Part shown: positions 1-8,721 of the stretch, in pieces
How the letters are laid out: each line of letters begins with the position of its first letter
How positions within the stretch are numbered: the first letter of the stretch is position 1
Assembly (NCBI GenBank): GCA_029961055.1
Contig: JASBVM010000001.1
Location: 70,888 to 134,887 of the forward strand
Length of the DNA: 64,000 nucleotides
Reading direction: 5' to 3'
Source of the DNA: Bacillota bacterium
Lineage (GTDB): Bacteria > Bacillota > Sulfobacillia > JAIMAT01
The notes under the pieces: model-generated
What the model was told of the DNA's origin: nothing
What the model saw: only the letters and a program-made list of their open reading frames with translations
Database searches by the model: none
Program-made: the position numbers and the translations under genes

Positions 1-1
1 G

Positions 2-679
2 ACCGTGGGCTCGGGCTTCGCCCTCGGTCGCCTGGTCCAGCTCTCGCTGGAGCAGGGCCTGGGGGGACTGGAGCCGCTGGCCGGGATCCCGGGCACGGTG
101 GGCGGTGCCGTCTACATGAACGCGGGCACGCCCGCGGGGAGCATCGGCGACAGGCTGGTCTGGGCGCGGCTGATCGGCCCTTCGGGAGAGGAGCGGCGGC
201 TTGCGCGGGAGGAGATGGGCTTCGGCTACAGGACGTCGCGCCTGCAGAGCGAGCCGGGCTGGCTGGTGGCCGAGGTCCGGCTCGAGCTGGACGAGGCGCC
301 GCGGGTGAACGCCGAGATCCTGCGGGCGGCCGCCCGCAGGCGCCGGCAGACGCAGCCGCTCGCCTACCCCAACGCAGGCAGTATCTTTCGCAATCCCCCC
401 GGGGATTACGCAGGCCGCCTGATCGAGGCGGTGGGGGCGAAGGGGCTGGCGGTGGGCGGGGCGGAGATCTCGACCCTGCACGCCAACTTCATCGTCAACA
501 CCGGCGGGGCGACGGCCGCCGACGTCATAGAGCTGATGCGGATCGCGCGGAGGCTGGTGCGCCAGCGATTCGGCCTCACCCTCGTCCCGGAGATCCGGCT
601 CTTCGGCGTGCCGGCGGGAACGCTGGAGCGATGGCTGGACGAGGGTGGAGGTGAAGCCGTTGGCACGCTTCCGCATTGA
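2..679 (+). CDS. murB: UDP-N-acetylenolpyruvoylglucosamine reductase (MurB), 5'-truncated by window edge
   Basis: MurB reduces UDP-GlcNAc-enolpyruvate to UDP-MurNAc with NADPH and FAD in cytoplasmic peptidoglycan precursor synthesis. The visible 225 residues carry the family signatures in order: GIPGTVGGAVYMNAG (FAD/substrate domain), YRTSRL, the catalytic-serine block NAGSIFRNP near residue 125, then AGRLIEAVGAKG and HANFIVN in the C-terminal lobe. The usual length is about 300 residues, so some 75 N-terminal residues including the first FAD-binding segment lie upstream of the window. The frame is open to the left edge, so the apparent GTG at position 5 is internal. Its end overlaps the start of murA by 20 nt, which fits a mur gene cluster transcribed together. 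Confidence 0.95.
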   Translation, partial: TVGSGFALGRLVQLSLEQGLGGLEPLAGIPGTVGGAVYMNAGTPAGSIGDRLVWARLIGPSGEERRLAREEMGFGYRTSRLQSEPGWLVAEVRLELDEAPRVNAEILRAAARRRRQTQPLAYPNAGSIFRNPPGDYAGRLIEAVGAKGLAVGGAEISTLHANFIVNTGGATAADVIELMRIARRLVRQRFGLTLVPEIRLFGVPAGTLERWLDEGGGEAVGTLPH

Positions 680-1925
680 AGGGGGGCACCCGCTGGTGGG
701 CGAGCTGCCCATCCGTGGGGCCAAGAACGCCGCCCTGCCGGTCCTGGCGGCCACGGTGCTGGCGCCGGAGCGAAGCCTGGTCGTCGACGTCCCGGAGCTG
801 CGGGACATCCATGTCATGGTGGAGATCCTGAAGGCGCTGGGCGCGCGGATCGAGGTCGGAGAGGTGGACGGGGTCCGCTCGCTGGCCGTGGAGCTGGCGG
901 AGGTGTCGGACTGGGAGCTGCCGGAAGGCCTGACGCGGAAGATGCGCTCCTCGATCTTCCTGGCGGGGCCCCTGCTGGCCCGGTGCGGCCGCGTCCGCTT
1001 CTCCTACCCGGGGGGCTGCGCCATCGGACCGCGCCCCATCAACTACCACCTGCAGGCGCTCAGGGCGATGGGCGCCCAGGTGGTGGAGCAGGGCGGCTAC
1101 GTGGAGGTCACGGCCGAGCGCCTGCACGGGGCCGAGATCCACTTCGACCAGCCGAGCGTGGGAGCGACGGAGAACGCGCTGATGGCGGCCACGCTGGCCG
1201 AGGGGGAGACGCGCCTCTACAACGTGGCCAAGGAGCCGGAGATCCAGGATCTGGCCGGCTTCCTGACCGCCATGGGGGCGGAGATCGAGGGCGCCGGCAG
1301 CGACGTGATCACCGTCCGGGGCGTGCGCGAGCTGCACGGCGCGACGCACCAGGTGATCCCCGACCGGATCGAGGCGGGCACCTTCCTGGTGGGTGCCGCC
1401 ATCACCCGCGGGGACGTGCTCCTGACCGGCGCCCGTGCCGACCACTTGGCGGCCGCCCTGGCCAAGCTGAACGAGGCGGGCGCCCGGGTGGAGAGCGGCC
1501 CGGGCTGGATCCGCTGCCGCGGCCCGCGCCGGCCGCAGGCGCTCGATCTCCGGACCGCGCCCTACCCGGGCTTTCCCACGGACCTGCAGAGCCCTTTCCT
1601 CGTCATGGCGACGGTGGCCGACGGAACCAGCGTCATCACCGAGTCCATCTTCGAGAACCGCTTCAAGGTGGCGGAGGAGCTGAGACGGATGGGCGCCGAC
1701 ATCACCGTCGACGGGCGCGTGGCGGTGGTGCGGGGAGTGCCCGAGCTCTCCGGCGCCGAGGTGGAGGCGATGGACGACCTGCGCGGCGGCGCCTCGCTGG
1801 TCCTGGCCGGGCTGGCGGCGCAGGGGACGACGTGGGTGACCGGCATCGAGCACGTGGAGCGCGGCTACGAGCGGATGGACGAGAGGCTGCGCCGGCTGGG
1901 GGCGGTGGTGGAGCGGGTGGACTAG
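660..1925 (+). CDS. murA: UDP-N-acetylglucosamine 1-carboxyvinyltransferase (MurA)
   Basis: MurA transfers enolpyruvate from PEP to UDP-GlcNAc, the first committed step of peptidoglycan synthesis. I take the TTG start because a GGAGGT Shine-Dalgarno lies 7 nt upstream and it gives the typical N-terminus ARFRIEGGHPL; an in-frame GTG at 645 would add five residues. This start places Lys22 and Asn23 (in GAKNAALP) at the family numbering, and the PEP-binding Cys is present near residue 120 in GGCAIGPRP, so the enzyme should be fosfomycin-sensitive. At 421 residues the length is normal. It overlaps the end of murB, so the two are probably co-translated. Confidence 0.96.
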   Translation: MARFRIEGGHPLVGELPIRGAKNAALPVLAATVLAPERSLVVDVPELRDIHVMVEILKALGARIEVGEVDGVRSLAVELAEVSDWELPEGLTRKMRSSIFLAGPLLARCGRVRFSYPGGCAIGPRPINYHLQALRAMGAQVVEQGGYVEVTAERLHGAEIHFDQPSVGATENALMAATLAEGETRLYNVAKEPEIQDLAGFLTAMGAEIEGAGSDVITVRGVRELHGATHQVIPDRIEAGTFLVGAAITRGDVLLTGARADHLAAALAKLNEAGARVESGPGWIRCRGPRRPQALDLRTAPYPGFPTDLQSPFLVMATVADGTSVITESIFENRFKVAEELRRMGADITVDGRVAVVRGVPELSGAEVEAMDDLRGGASLVLAGLAAQGTTWVTGIEHVERGYERMDERLRRLGAVVERVD

Positions 1926-2022
1926 GAGGCGACGGGGCGGCCACCTGGGGTGCGGGCGGCGGAGGAAGCGCGATGGTAGTAGAATCAAGCCGGTCGCCCG
2001 ATGGCTTCAGGAGGGAGGAGCG

Positions 2023-3183
2023 TTGCCCGCTGCACGGCTCCATCGCCACCCGTGGTCCGTGGCAAGGGAGGGTTGGCGGTCTCGCGTACCGGCCAAGGTG
2101 CGCCTTCGCGCCCGGGCCCTCCCGCGCCCCGAGCAGGTGGGGACCATCCTGGTGCCGGTCCTCTGCCCGCTGGGCGACACGCTCTTCGCCACGCCGGCTC
2201 TCCGCGCCCTTCGCCGGCGTTTCCCCGGCGCGCAGGTGACCGTCCTCGCCTGGTCGTCCAATGCCGAACTGCTGGCCGGGAACCCGGCCGTCGACCGCCT
2301 CTGGGAGGCGGAGGGCCCGATCGAGCTGCCCCGCTGGCTGGTCACCTGCCAGGAGGCCCGCTTCGACCTGGCGGTCGGCCTCTCCAACGTGGGCAGCTGG
2401 CTCGCCGCCTTCAGCGGGGCCCGCTGGCGGACGGGCTTCGCCTCGCAGAGCCTGGGGCTCCTGTACAACGTCCCGGTGCCCGACCGGCGCGACCTCCACG
2501 CCGTCGACTACGCGCTCCGCGTGGCGGCCGCCCTGGGTGCCGAGCCGCCGAGGGATCCGGCGCCCGAGGTCTACCCGTCGCCCGCCGAGCGGCGCTGGGC
2601 ACGGCGGTTCGAGCGCCGCTTCCGCCTGCCGGGCCGTCCCCTGGTGGCGATCCACCCGGGGGGACGCTTCTTTCCGCAGAAGAGGTGGCCGGCCACCTAC
2701 TTCGCCCGCCTGGCCTCCGAGCTGGAGAGGCGACGGGGGGCGCGCCTGCTGGTGGTGGGCGGCCCCGACGACGCCGAGGCCGGCGAAGCCATCCTGGACG
2801 CCCTTGCCGAACGCGGGAACGGCAGGAACCTGGCCGGCCGGATCGGGCTCCGGCGGACGGCCGCCCTGCTGGCCCGTGCCGACCTCTTCGTGGGCAACGA
2901 CTCGGCCCCGCTCCACCTGGCCTGGGCGATGGGGACGCCCACGCTCGCGCTCTTCGGCCCCACCGACCCGCGCAACTTCGCGCCGCGCGGGGAGCGCCAC
3001 CGGCTGCTGCAGGTGCCGATGAGCTGCGGCCCCTGCGTCCACTGGATGGGCGGTACCCTGGAGTACCTGGCGGCGCGCCGCTACCAGGAAGATGCGCCGG
3101 CGGAGTGCATGCTCCGCCTCACCCCGGAGAGGGTGCTGGCGGAGGCGGAGCGGCAGCTGGACCGCTGGGGGCGGAGAGGATGA
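2023..3183 (+). CDS. Glycosyltransferase family 9 (heptosyltransferase-like)
   Basis: A GT9/ADP-heptose:LPS heptosyltransferase-type enzyme of 386 residues. It has an N-terminal Rossmann-like half (TILVPVLCPLGDTLFATPAL) and a C-terminal nucleotide-sugar half with the GT9 marks AIHPGG, FVGNDSAPLHLAWAMG and ALFGPTDP. The TTG start sits behind a GGAGGGAGGAG purine run. An A/T-rich TAGAAT (1980-1985) may be a -10 box, but no matching -35 is visible. It overlaps the next gene by 4 nt (ATGA) and lies with a GT4 enzyme, a flippase-like protein and a heptose-kinase-like protein, so it probably builds a cell-surface glycan. The exact donor and acceptor cannot be read from the sequence. Confidence 0.85.
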   Translation: MPAARLHRHPWSVAREGWRSRVPAKVRLRARALPRPEQVGTILVPVLCPLGDTLFATPALRALRRRFPGAQVTVLAWSSNAELLAGNPAVDRLWEAEGPIELPRWLVTCQEARFDLAVGLSNVGSWLAAFSGARWRTGFASQSLGLLYNVPVPDRRDLHAVDYALRVAAALGAEPPRDPAPEVYPSPAERRWARRFERRFRLPGRPLVAIHPGGRFFPQKRWPATYFARLASELERRRGARLLVVGGPDDAEAGEAILDALAERGNGRNLAGRIGLRRTAALLARADLFVGNDSAPLHLAWAMGTPTLALFGPTDPRNFAPRGERHRLLQVPMSCGPCVHWMGGTLEYLAARRYQEDAPAECMLRLTPERVLAEAERQLDRWGRRG

Positions 3184-4349
3184 GCGGCATGCGCGTGGCC
3201 ATGTTCACGGACAGCTACACGCCGTACGTGAGCGGTGTGGTCCGCTCCATCCTGCTGCTCAAGCGCGAGCTGGAACGGATGGGCCACGAGGTGACGGTCT
3301 TCGCCCCCGACTATCCCGGCGTCTCGCCGGAGGAAGACCGCGCCCAGCGGGTGATCCGCCTCCCCTCGCTGCCCGCCCCGACCCAGCCGGACTTCCACGT
3401 GGCCATCCCCTGGGCGCCCGGCATCATGCGCCGCATGCGCCGGCTGGAGCTGGAGGTGGTCCACAGCCACACCCCCTTCGTCATGGGGGGCGTGGCCGCA
3501 GCGGCGGCGCGACGCTTCCGCCTGCCGCTGGTCTTCACGTACCACACGCGCTACGACCTCTACACGCACTACGCGCCCATCGACGTCCCGCTCACCCGCC
3601 GGGTGGTGGCCGAGTGGGCCACCTTCTACGCCAACTCGGCCGACCAGGTGATCGCGCCCTCCCCCTCGCTGGCCCGCTGGCTGGCCGAGCAGGGGGTGGG
3701 ATCGCCGGTCCGCACCATCCCCAGCGGCATCGACCTGGAGGCGCTCCGCGCGGGCGATCCGGAATGGCTTCCCGGGCGGATCGGCATCGCCCCGGGCACG
3801 CCCATCGTCCTCTACGCGGGGCGACTGGGGGCGGAGAAGAACCTCGACCTTCTCTTCCGCGCCTTCGCCGGCCTGGCGGAGGTGCGGCCGCAGGCGCACC
3901 TGGCCCTGGCGGGCGACGGCACCGAGCGCCGGCGCTTGGAGCGGTGGGCGGAGCAGCCCCCGCTGGCGGGGCGGGTCCACTTCCTCGGGACGCTGCCGCC
4001 GGAGGAGCTGCGCCACGCCTACCACGGCGCCACCTGTTTCGCCTTTCCCTCCCTCACGGAGACGCAGGGGCTGGTGCTGGCCGAGGCCATGGGCGCCGGG
4101 CTCCCGCCCGTGGCGGTGGACGCGCCGGCCAGCCGGGACACCATCCGGGACGGCGTCGACGGCCTGCTGGTGCCTGCGTCGGAGGAAGCGATGAAGGCGG
4201 CGCTGCTGCGCCTCCTCGACGATCCGCGGCTCCGCGCCCTCCTGGCCAGCGAGGCGCGCGCCCGCGCCGAACGCTTCTCCATCCGCCGGACGGCCTCGCT
4301 GGTCCTGGCCACCTACGAGGCAGCCCTGGCCGCCGTGCTCAAGCCGTGA
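3180..4349 (+). CDS. Glycosyltransferase family 4 (GT-B)
   Basis: A 389-residue GT4 enzyme. The N-terminal domain begins MRVAMFTDSYTPYVSGVVRS, typical of diacylglycerol/mannosyl glucosyltransferases. The C-terminal GT-B donor domain has VLYAGRLGAEKN and the E-x7-E-type motif in FPSLTETQGLVLAEAMGAGLP. Members of this subfamily transfer a sugar from a nucleotide or prenyl donor to lipid (for example diacylglycerol) or mannosides at the inner membrane. ATG with SD GGAGAGG; 4-nt overlaps with both neighbours show tight translational coupling with the GT9 gene and the membrane protein. The acceptor is unknown; glycolipid synthesis is the most likely role. Confidence 0.87.
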   Translation: MSGMRVAMFTDSYTPYVSGVVRSILLLKRELERMGHEVTVFAPDYPGVSPEEDRAQRVIRLPSLPAPTQPDFHVAIPWAPGIMRRMRRLELEVVHSHTPFVMGGVAAAAARRFRLPLVFTYHTRYDLYTHYAPIDVPLTRRVVAEWATFYANSADQVIAPSPSLARWLAEQGVGSPVRTIPSGIDLEALRAGDPEWLPGRIGIAPGTPIVLYAGRLGAEKNLDLLFRAFAGLAEVRPQAHLALAGDGTERRRLERWAEQPPLAGRVHFLGTLPPEELRHAYHGATCFAFPSLTETQGLVLAEAMGAGLPPVAVDAPASRDTIRDGVDGLLVPASEEAMKAALLRLLDDPRLRALLASEARARAERFSIRRTASLVLATYEAALAAVLKP

Positions 4350-5389
4350 GCGCCCGCGCCCTGCGCCGCGGCCTTCTCCTCTCCCTCGGCCTCAGCATCG
4401 CCGGGGTGGTGCTCCTCCTCGTGGTGGGTGGCGGCCGGCGGGCGCTGGAAGCGCTCTTCTACGTGGAGCCGGCCTGGTACCTGGCGGCCGTGGCGCTCAT
4501 CTTCCTCGCCTGGGGGCTCCGCACCTGGCGGATCACCGTCCTGGCCCGGGCGCTGGGCCATCCCATGCCGGTCGGTCGCTCATGGACCTTCTACCTGGCG
4601 AGCGTCTTCGTCTCCCACGTCACCCCCAGCAGCTCGGGCGGGCTGCCGGCCCTCCTGGCGCTGATCATCCGGGACGGGATGCCGGCCGGCCGCGCCTCCG
4701 CCCTGGTCTTCCTGGAGTCGACGCTGACCGCGCTCGTCTTCGCGGTGGCCGCGCCGCTCCTGATCCTGGTCGGCCCCGTGGCGCACCTCGCCCCCGACCT
4801 GCGCGCCGGCCTGGAGACGCTGGTCACCGCCTTCATCGGCGTGGCGCTGCTGCTCCTCGCCCTCCTCCTCTGGCCCGCGGCCCTGGGCGGCGCCTTCCTC
4901 CGGCTGGTCGTCAACCGGCCGCTCCTCCGCCTCCTGGGGCGCGAGCGGGGCGCCCGCTGGAACCGGGGGGTGCGCCGGGAGGTCCGGCGCTTCACCGTGG
5001 CCATGCGCTGGATGCTCGTGCGCCGCTGGCCGGCCCTCCTGGTCACGGTCCTGCTCAGCCTGCTCTACTGGGCGGTCTACCTGGCCATCCTTCCGGCGCT
5101 GATGGCAGGGCTGGGTGTAAGATTCACCTGGTATGCGCCCTTGGCGGTCCAGCTCCTGTTCAACCTGGTCCAGCCCGCGATTCCGACGCCGGGAGGAAGT
5201 GGTGGCGCGGAGATCCTCTTCGCCTACCTCCTCCGGGGGCTGGTTCCGGCGGAGCTGGTCAGCCCGCTGGTGCTCCTCTGGCGATCGGTCACCTTTTACC
5301 TGAGCGTGGCGGTGGGCGGCGGCGCAGCCATCCTGACGCTGCGGCCGTTCTTCTCGGGGCGCCGGCTGGCCGGCCACCGGGTGCGCTGA
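4346..5389 (+). CDS. Flippase-like integral membrane protein (LPG synthase TM / UPF0104 family)
   Basis: A 347-residue polytopic protein with about eight hydrophobic segments and the family signature SHVTPSSSGGLPALLALIIRDG in the second/third helix region plus PTPGGSGGAEILFAYLLRG near the C-terminus. This is the membrane domain of lysylphosphatidylglycerol synthases (AglD/MprF-like) without the catalytic aminoacyl domain. Stand-alone members are proposed to move lipids or glycolipids across the membrane. The GTG start overlaps the preceding stop by 4 nt. Its position behind two glycosyltransferases suggests it handles the lipid-linked product they make; that link is inference. Confidence 0.8.
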   Translation: MSARALRRGLLLSLGLSIAGVVLLLVVGGGRRALEALFYVEPAWYLAAVALIFLAWGLRTWRITVLARALGHPMPVGRSWTFYLASVFVSHVTPSSSGGLPALLALIIRDGMPAGRASALVFLESTLTALVFAVAAPLLILVGPVAHLAPDLRAGLETLVTAFIGVALLLLALLLWPAALGGAFLRLVVNRPLLRLLGRERGARWNRGVRREVRRFTVAMRWMLVRRWPALLVTVLLSLLYWAVYLAILPALMAGLGVRFTWYAPLAVQLLFNLVQPAIPTPGGSGGAEILFAYLLRGLVPAELVSPLVLLWRSVTFYLSVAVGGGAAILTLRPFFSGRRLAGHRVR

Positions 5390-5450
5390 GGCCGGGGGCC
5401 GGCCAGGCGCGGGCGGCGACCGCGGAGACGCGGAGAGGGGAAGAACCGCT

Positions 5451-6476
5451 TTGTCGAAGACGGAACGCCTGGAAGAAGCGCTCCGCGCCTGGCGCGGCTG
5501 CCGGGTGGCGGTGCTGGGCGACCTGATCGCCGACCACTACGTCGCCGGCGAGGTCCGCCGCATCTCCCGCGAGGCGCCGGTGATGATCGTCGAGGAGCAG
5601 CAGGAATGGTACCAGCCGGGCGGGGCGGCCAACGCCGCCCAGGGCGCCCGTGCGCTGGGCGCCTCGGTCACCGTGCTGGGCATGGTGGGCGCCGACGAGG
5701 CCGGCCGCCGGCTGCTGGACGGCCTGGCCAGCCAGGGCATCGACACCCATTCCATCCTGGTCGAGAGCGACCGCCCCACGGCGGTGAAGACCCGGTTCCT
5801 GGCGGGGGGCCCGCAGGCGCTCCGCCAGCAGGTGCTGCGCGTCGACCGGACGCCCCCCATCCCCCCCGAGGAGGTCATCCACCCGCTGATCGAGCGGCTG
5901 GAGCGCCTTCTGGAGGGGATGGACGCCGTCCTCCTCTCCGACTATGGGCACGGGCTCCTGACGCCCGCCCTGATCGAGCGCGTGCGGGAGGTGAGCCGGC
6001 GGCGGCAGATCCCGGTCACCGTCGACTCCCGCTACCGGCTGGGCGAGTTCCGCGGGCTGACGGCGGCCACGCCCAACCTGCCGGAGGCGGAGGCGATCCT
6101 GGGGCGACCGCTGCCCGAACAGGCGGCGGTGGAGGAGGCGGGACGCTCCCTCCGCCGGGCGCTCGATCTGGAGACGCTGCTCATCACCCAGGGGGACCGG
6201 GGCATGACGGTCTTCACGCCCGCCGCGGTCCGCCACATCCCCGCCCTGGAGGTGGCCGAGGTCTTCGACGTCACAGGGGCGGGCGACACGGTGATCGCCA
6301 CCTTCACGCTGGGCCTGGCGGCCGGGCTCGACCCGCTGGAGGCGGCCGAGGTGGCCAACGTGGCCGCCGGCCTGGTGGTGCGGAAGCTGGGCGCGGCCAC
6401 GGTCGGCCCCGACGAGCTGCGGGAGGGATGGCGCGCATGGCTGACGCCGACGGGGAGCGGCGTCCTCCGGAGTTGA
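5451..6476 (+). CDS. rfaE1: PfkB-family sugar kinase, D-glycero-D-manno-heptose-7-phosphate kinase-like (RfaE domain I)
   Basis: A ribokinase-fold enzyme of 341 residues. The N-terminus (VAVLGDLIADHYVAGEVRRISREAPVMIVE) matches the RfaE/HldE kinase domain closely. The PfkB signatures are GGAANAAQGARALGA and the catalytic DVTGAGDTVIATFTLGLAAG, with the Asp base in GAGD. HldE-type kinases phosphorylate heptose-7-phosphate at C1 on the way to ADP- or GDP-heptose. There is no cytidylyl/adenylyltransferase domain here, so a separate nucleotidyltransferase would be needed. TTG start with SD GGAGAGGGGAAG. Together with the upstream GT9 gene it hints at a heptose-containing surface glycan. Confidence 0.78.
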   Translation: MSKTERLEEALRAWRGCRVAVLGDLIADHYVAGEVRRISREAPVMIVEEQQEWYQPGGAANAAQGARALGASVTVLGMVGADEAGRRLLDGLASQGIDTHSILVESDRPTAVKTRFLAGGPQALRQQVLRVDRTPPIPPEEVIHPLIERLERLLEGMDAVLLSDYGHGLLTPALIERVREVSRRRQIPVTVDSRYRLGEFRGLTAATPNLPEAEAILGRPLPEQAAVEEAGRSLRRALDLETLLITQGDRGMTVFTPAAVRHIPALEVAEVFDVTGAGDTVIATFTLGLAAGLDPLEAAEVANVAAGLVVRKLGAATVGPDELREGWRAWLTPTGSGVLRS

Positions 6477-7222
6477 GACCGGACGGGTCCGCTCGGCCGG
6501 GCAAGCAGGCATACGTCGAGAGCATCTTTGACCGGATCGCCCCGCACTACGACCGGATGAACCGGCTGATGACCATGGGCGTCTGGAGCTACTGGCAGAG
6601 GAGCTTTCGCCGCCTCGCCGGAATCCGCCCGGGGGACCGCGTCCTGGACGTGGGATGCGGCACCGCCGAGCTCTCCTTCCTGGCGGCCCGGGAGGCGGGG
6701 CCTGGGGGGCGCGTCACCGGCGTCGATATCGCCGAGGGGATGCTGCAGATCTGCCGGCAGAAGCTGCTCGACCACCCCATGGCCGACCGGCTGGAGTTCC
6801 TGCGCGCCGACGCCCAGGCGCTCCCCTTCCCCGACGCCAGCTTCGACGTGGTCGTCTCCGGCTTCATGCTGCGAAACGTCGCCTCCCTGGACCGCGCCCT
6901 GGTGGAGATGGTCCGCGTGCTCCGACCCGGGGGTCGCCTCGCCGTCATGGAGCTGACCCACCCGCCTTCGCGCTGGGTGGCCGCCCCCTACCTGGCCTAC
7001 TTCCGCCATGTGGTCCCCTGGCTCGGACGCTGGGCGGCTCGCGAGGGCGACCCGCTCCCTCCGTACGCCTGGCTGCCGGAGTCGCTCAGGGAGATCCCGT
7101 CCGCCCCGGAGCTGGCGCAGCGGATGGAGCGGGCCGGTCTCAACCGGGTCGCCTACCGCTACCTGACCGCCGGCATCGTGGCCATCCACACCGGCCTCAA
7201 ACCCGGCCGCAGCGAGCGATAG
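6437..7222 (+). CDS. menG: Demethylmenaquinone methyltransferase (MenG/UbiE family)
   Basis: An SAM-dependent class I methyltransferase of 261 residues that performs the last step of menaquinone synthesis. Visible are FDRIAPHYDRMNRLMTMG at the N-terminus (UbiE signature 1), the SAM motif VLDVGCGTAELS, DALPF-like ADAQALPFPDASFD, and the second UbiE signature around FMLRNVASLDRALVEMVRVLRPGG. I prefer the ATG nine nt downstream of a first ATG, because GGGAGG then lies at a normal distance. The start overlaps the preceding kinase gene by 40 nt. It is the last gene of this run; the next transcript (hem) starts after a gap with its own A/T-rich box. Confidence 0.92.
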   Translation: MADADGERRPPELRPDGSARPGKQAYVESIFDRIAPHYDRMNRLMTMGVWSYWQRSFRRLAGIRPGDRVLDVGCGTAELSFLAAREAGPGGRVTGVDIAEGMLQICRQKLLDHPMADRLEFLRADAQALPFPDASFDVVVSGFMLRNVASLDRALVEMVRVLRPGGRLAVMELTHPPSRWVAAPYLAYFRHVVPWLGRWAAREGDPLPPYAWLPESLREIPSAPELAQRMERAGLNRVAYRYLTAGIVAIHTGLKPGRSER

Positions 7223-7356
7223 AGGGCTCCCGCCCGCCGGCTGGCCCCGTCCCGCTCCGCCCGGCGACGGCCTTCGTCAGGAGCGGTCAACGGCTACAAT
7301 GGGGATCAGGAACTGTGATCAAGGTCGAAACGAATCGGGGGCGATGGCCGCTCGAG

Positions 7357-8721
7357 ATGTCCGTCATCGTCGTGGGTCTCAACCACAAGACGGCCAAGTT
7401 GGCGCTGAGGGAGCGCGCCTCCTGGCCGGAGGGCGAGATCCCCTCCGCCTTGCGCAGGCTGGTGACCCTCCCAGGGGTCCAGGAGGCGGCCATCCTGGCG
7501 ACCTGCAACCGCGTCGAGGTCTACGCCGCCGTGGAGAGCCCGGCGCGCGACGCGCAGCGGATCCGGGAGTGGTGGGGCGAAGGCAGGGGGCTCGGCCCCC
7601 ATCTGGAAGAGTCGGGATACCTTTACGTCGACGGCGAGGCCGCCGGCCACCTCTTCGCCGTGGCCGCCGGCCTCGACTCGCTCGTGCTCGGCGAGACGCA
7701 GATCCTGGGCCAGGTCCGCCATGCCTACCGGGTGGCCCAGCTGGCCGGGACGCTGGGGAAGAACCTGTACGAGCTCTTCGACCGTGCGCTGACGGCCGCC
7801 AAGCGCGTCCACACCGAGACCGCGCTCAGCCGGAGGCCGGCCAGCGTCCCCCACGCGGCGGTCGAGCTGATCCGGCGCATCTTCCCCGACCTGGAGCGGC
7901 GGTCGGTCCTGGTGGTGGGCGCGGGTCGGACGGCGGCGCTGGCGGCACGGCAGCTGGCAGCCGGCCACCCGGGGCGCTGGGTGATCGCCAACCGGACCCG
8001 GGCCCACGCGCTTCCGCTGGCGGAGGAGCTGGGCGCGGAGCTGGCCGGGCTGGAGGCCCTGGAGTCGCTCCTGGGCGAGGTGGACGTCGTCCTCACCGCC
8101 ACCAGCTCGCCGCACCTGCTGGTCACCCGGGAGATGGTGGCGCGGGCGACGGAGAGGCGGGAGCACCCCCTCTTCCTGGTGGACATCGCGGTGCCGCGGA
8201 ACGTCGACCCCCAGGTCCGCTCGCTCGAAGGGGTCTACCTCTACGTGATCGACGACCTCCAGGTGCTGGTGGCCCGGGAGCTGGAGGCCAAGGCGAGGGA
8301 GGCCGCCCGCGCCCGGGCCATCCTGGGCGAAGAGGTGGACGCCTTCCGGGAGTGGCAGGCGTCGCAGAGCGTGATCCCCCTGGTTCGCGCCCTGGTGGAG
8401 AAGGCGGAGGAGATCCGCAGGGCGGAGATGGAGAAGACGCTCCACCGGCTGCCCGGCCTGGGGGAGAGGGAGCGCCAGGCGCTGGACCAGCTGACGGCCA
8501 GCATCGTCCACAAGCTTCTGCACGACCCCATCGAGCAGCTGAAGGAAGGGGCGTTGCGCCCCGAGGGCGGCGATCTGGCGGAGATCTTCGGGAGGCTCTT
8601 CCGCCTGGCGCCGGAGCCGCAGGCCGGCGGGCCCGGGGCGGAGGCGGGAAGCGCGCGGGAGCCGGCGGCGGCCGCCTCCGGCGGGACCGCCCTCCGCGGC
8701 GTGGAGCGCCGGGCCCCATGA
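7357..8721 (+). CDS. hemA: Glutamyl-tRNA reductase (HemA)
   Basis: It reduces glutamyl-tRNA(Glu) to glutamate-1-semialdehyde, the first step of C5 tetrapyrrole synthesis. The sequence shows VGLNHKTAKLALRER, the catalytic Cys50 in ATCNRVEVY, the GETQILGQVRHAY block, the NADPH site VVGAGRTAALAA and the dimerisation helix at the C-terminus. The ATG gives a standard N-terminus; a GTG at 7315 is in frame but lies only about 8 nt after the likely transcript start. A TACAAT at 7295-7300 may be the -10 of the hem operon, but its -35 is weak. About 35 residues at the C-terminus are Ala/Gly/Pro-rich and dispensable-looking. It overlaps hemC by 4 nt. Confidence 0.95.
   Translation: MSVIVVGLNHKTAKLALRERASWPEGEIPSALRRLVTLPGVQEAAILATCNRVEVYAAVESPARDAQRIREWWGEGRGLGPHLEESGYLYVDGEAAGHLFAVAAGLDSLVLGETQILGQVRHAYRVAQLAGTLGKNLYELFDRALTAAKRVHTETALSRRPASVPHAAVELIRRIFPDLERRSVLVVGAGRTAALAARQLAAGHPGRWVIANRTRAHALPLAEELGAELAGLEALESLLGEVDVVLTATSSPHLLVTREMVARATERREHPLFLVDIAVPRNVDPQVRSLEGVYLYVIDDLQVLVARELEAKAREAARARAILGEEVDAFREWQASQSVIPLVRALVEKAEEIRRAEMEKTLHRLPGLGERERQALDQLTASIVHKLLHDPIEQLKEGALRPEGGDLAEIFGRLFRLAPEPQAGGPGAEAGSAREPAAAASGGTALRGVERRAP

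Noticed and set aside
576-3042. Long open reading frames antisense to murA and the glycosyltransferases
   Set aside because: They are Arg/Pro/Gly/His-rich translations produced by GC-rich codons of the real genes; similar shadows occur opposite most genes in the window.
7315-7356. GTG at 7315 as hemA start
   Set aside because: Too close to the likely transcript start and adds an unconserved segment before the typical HemA N-terminus.
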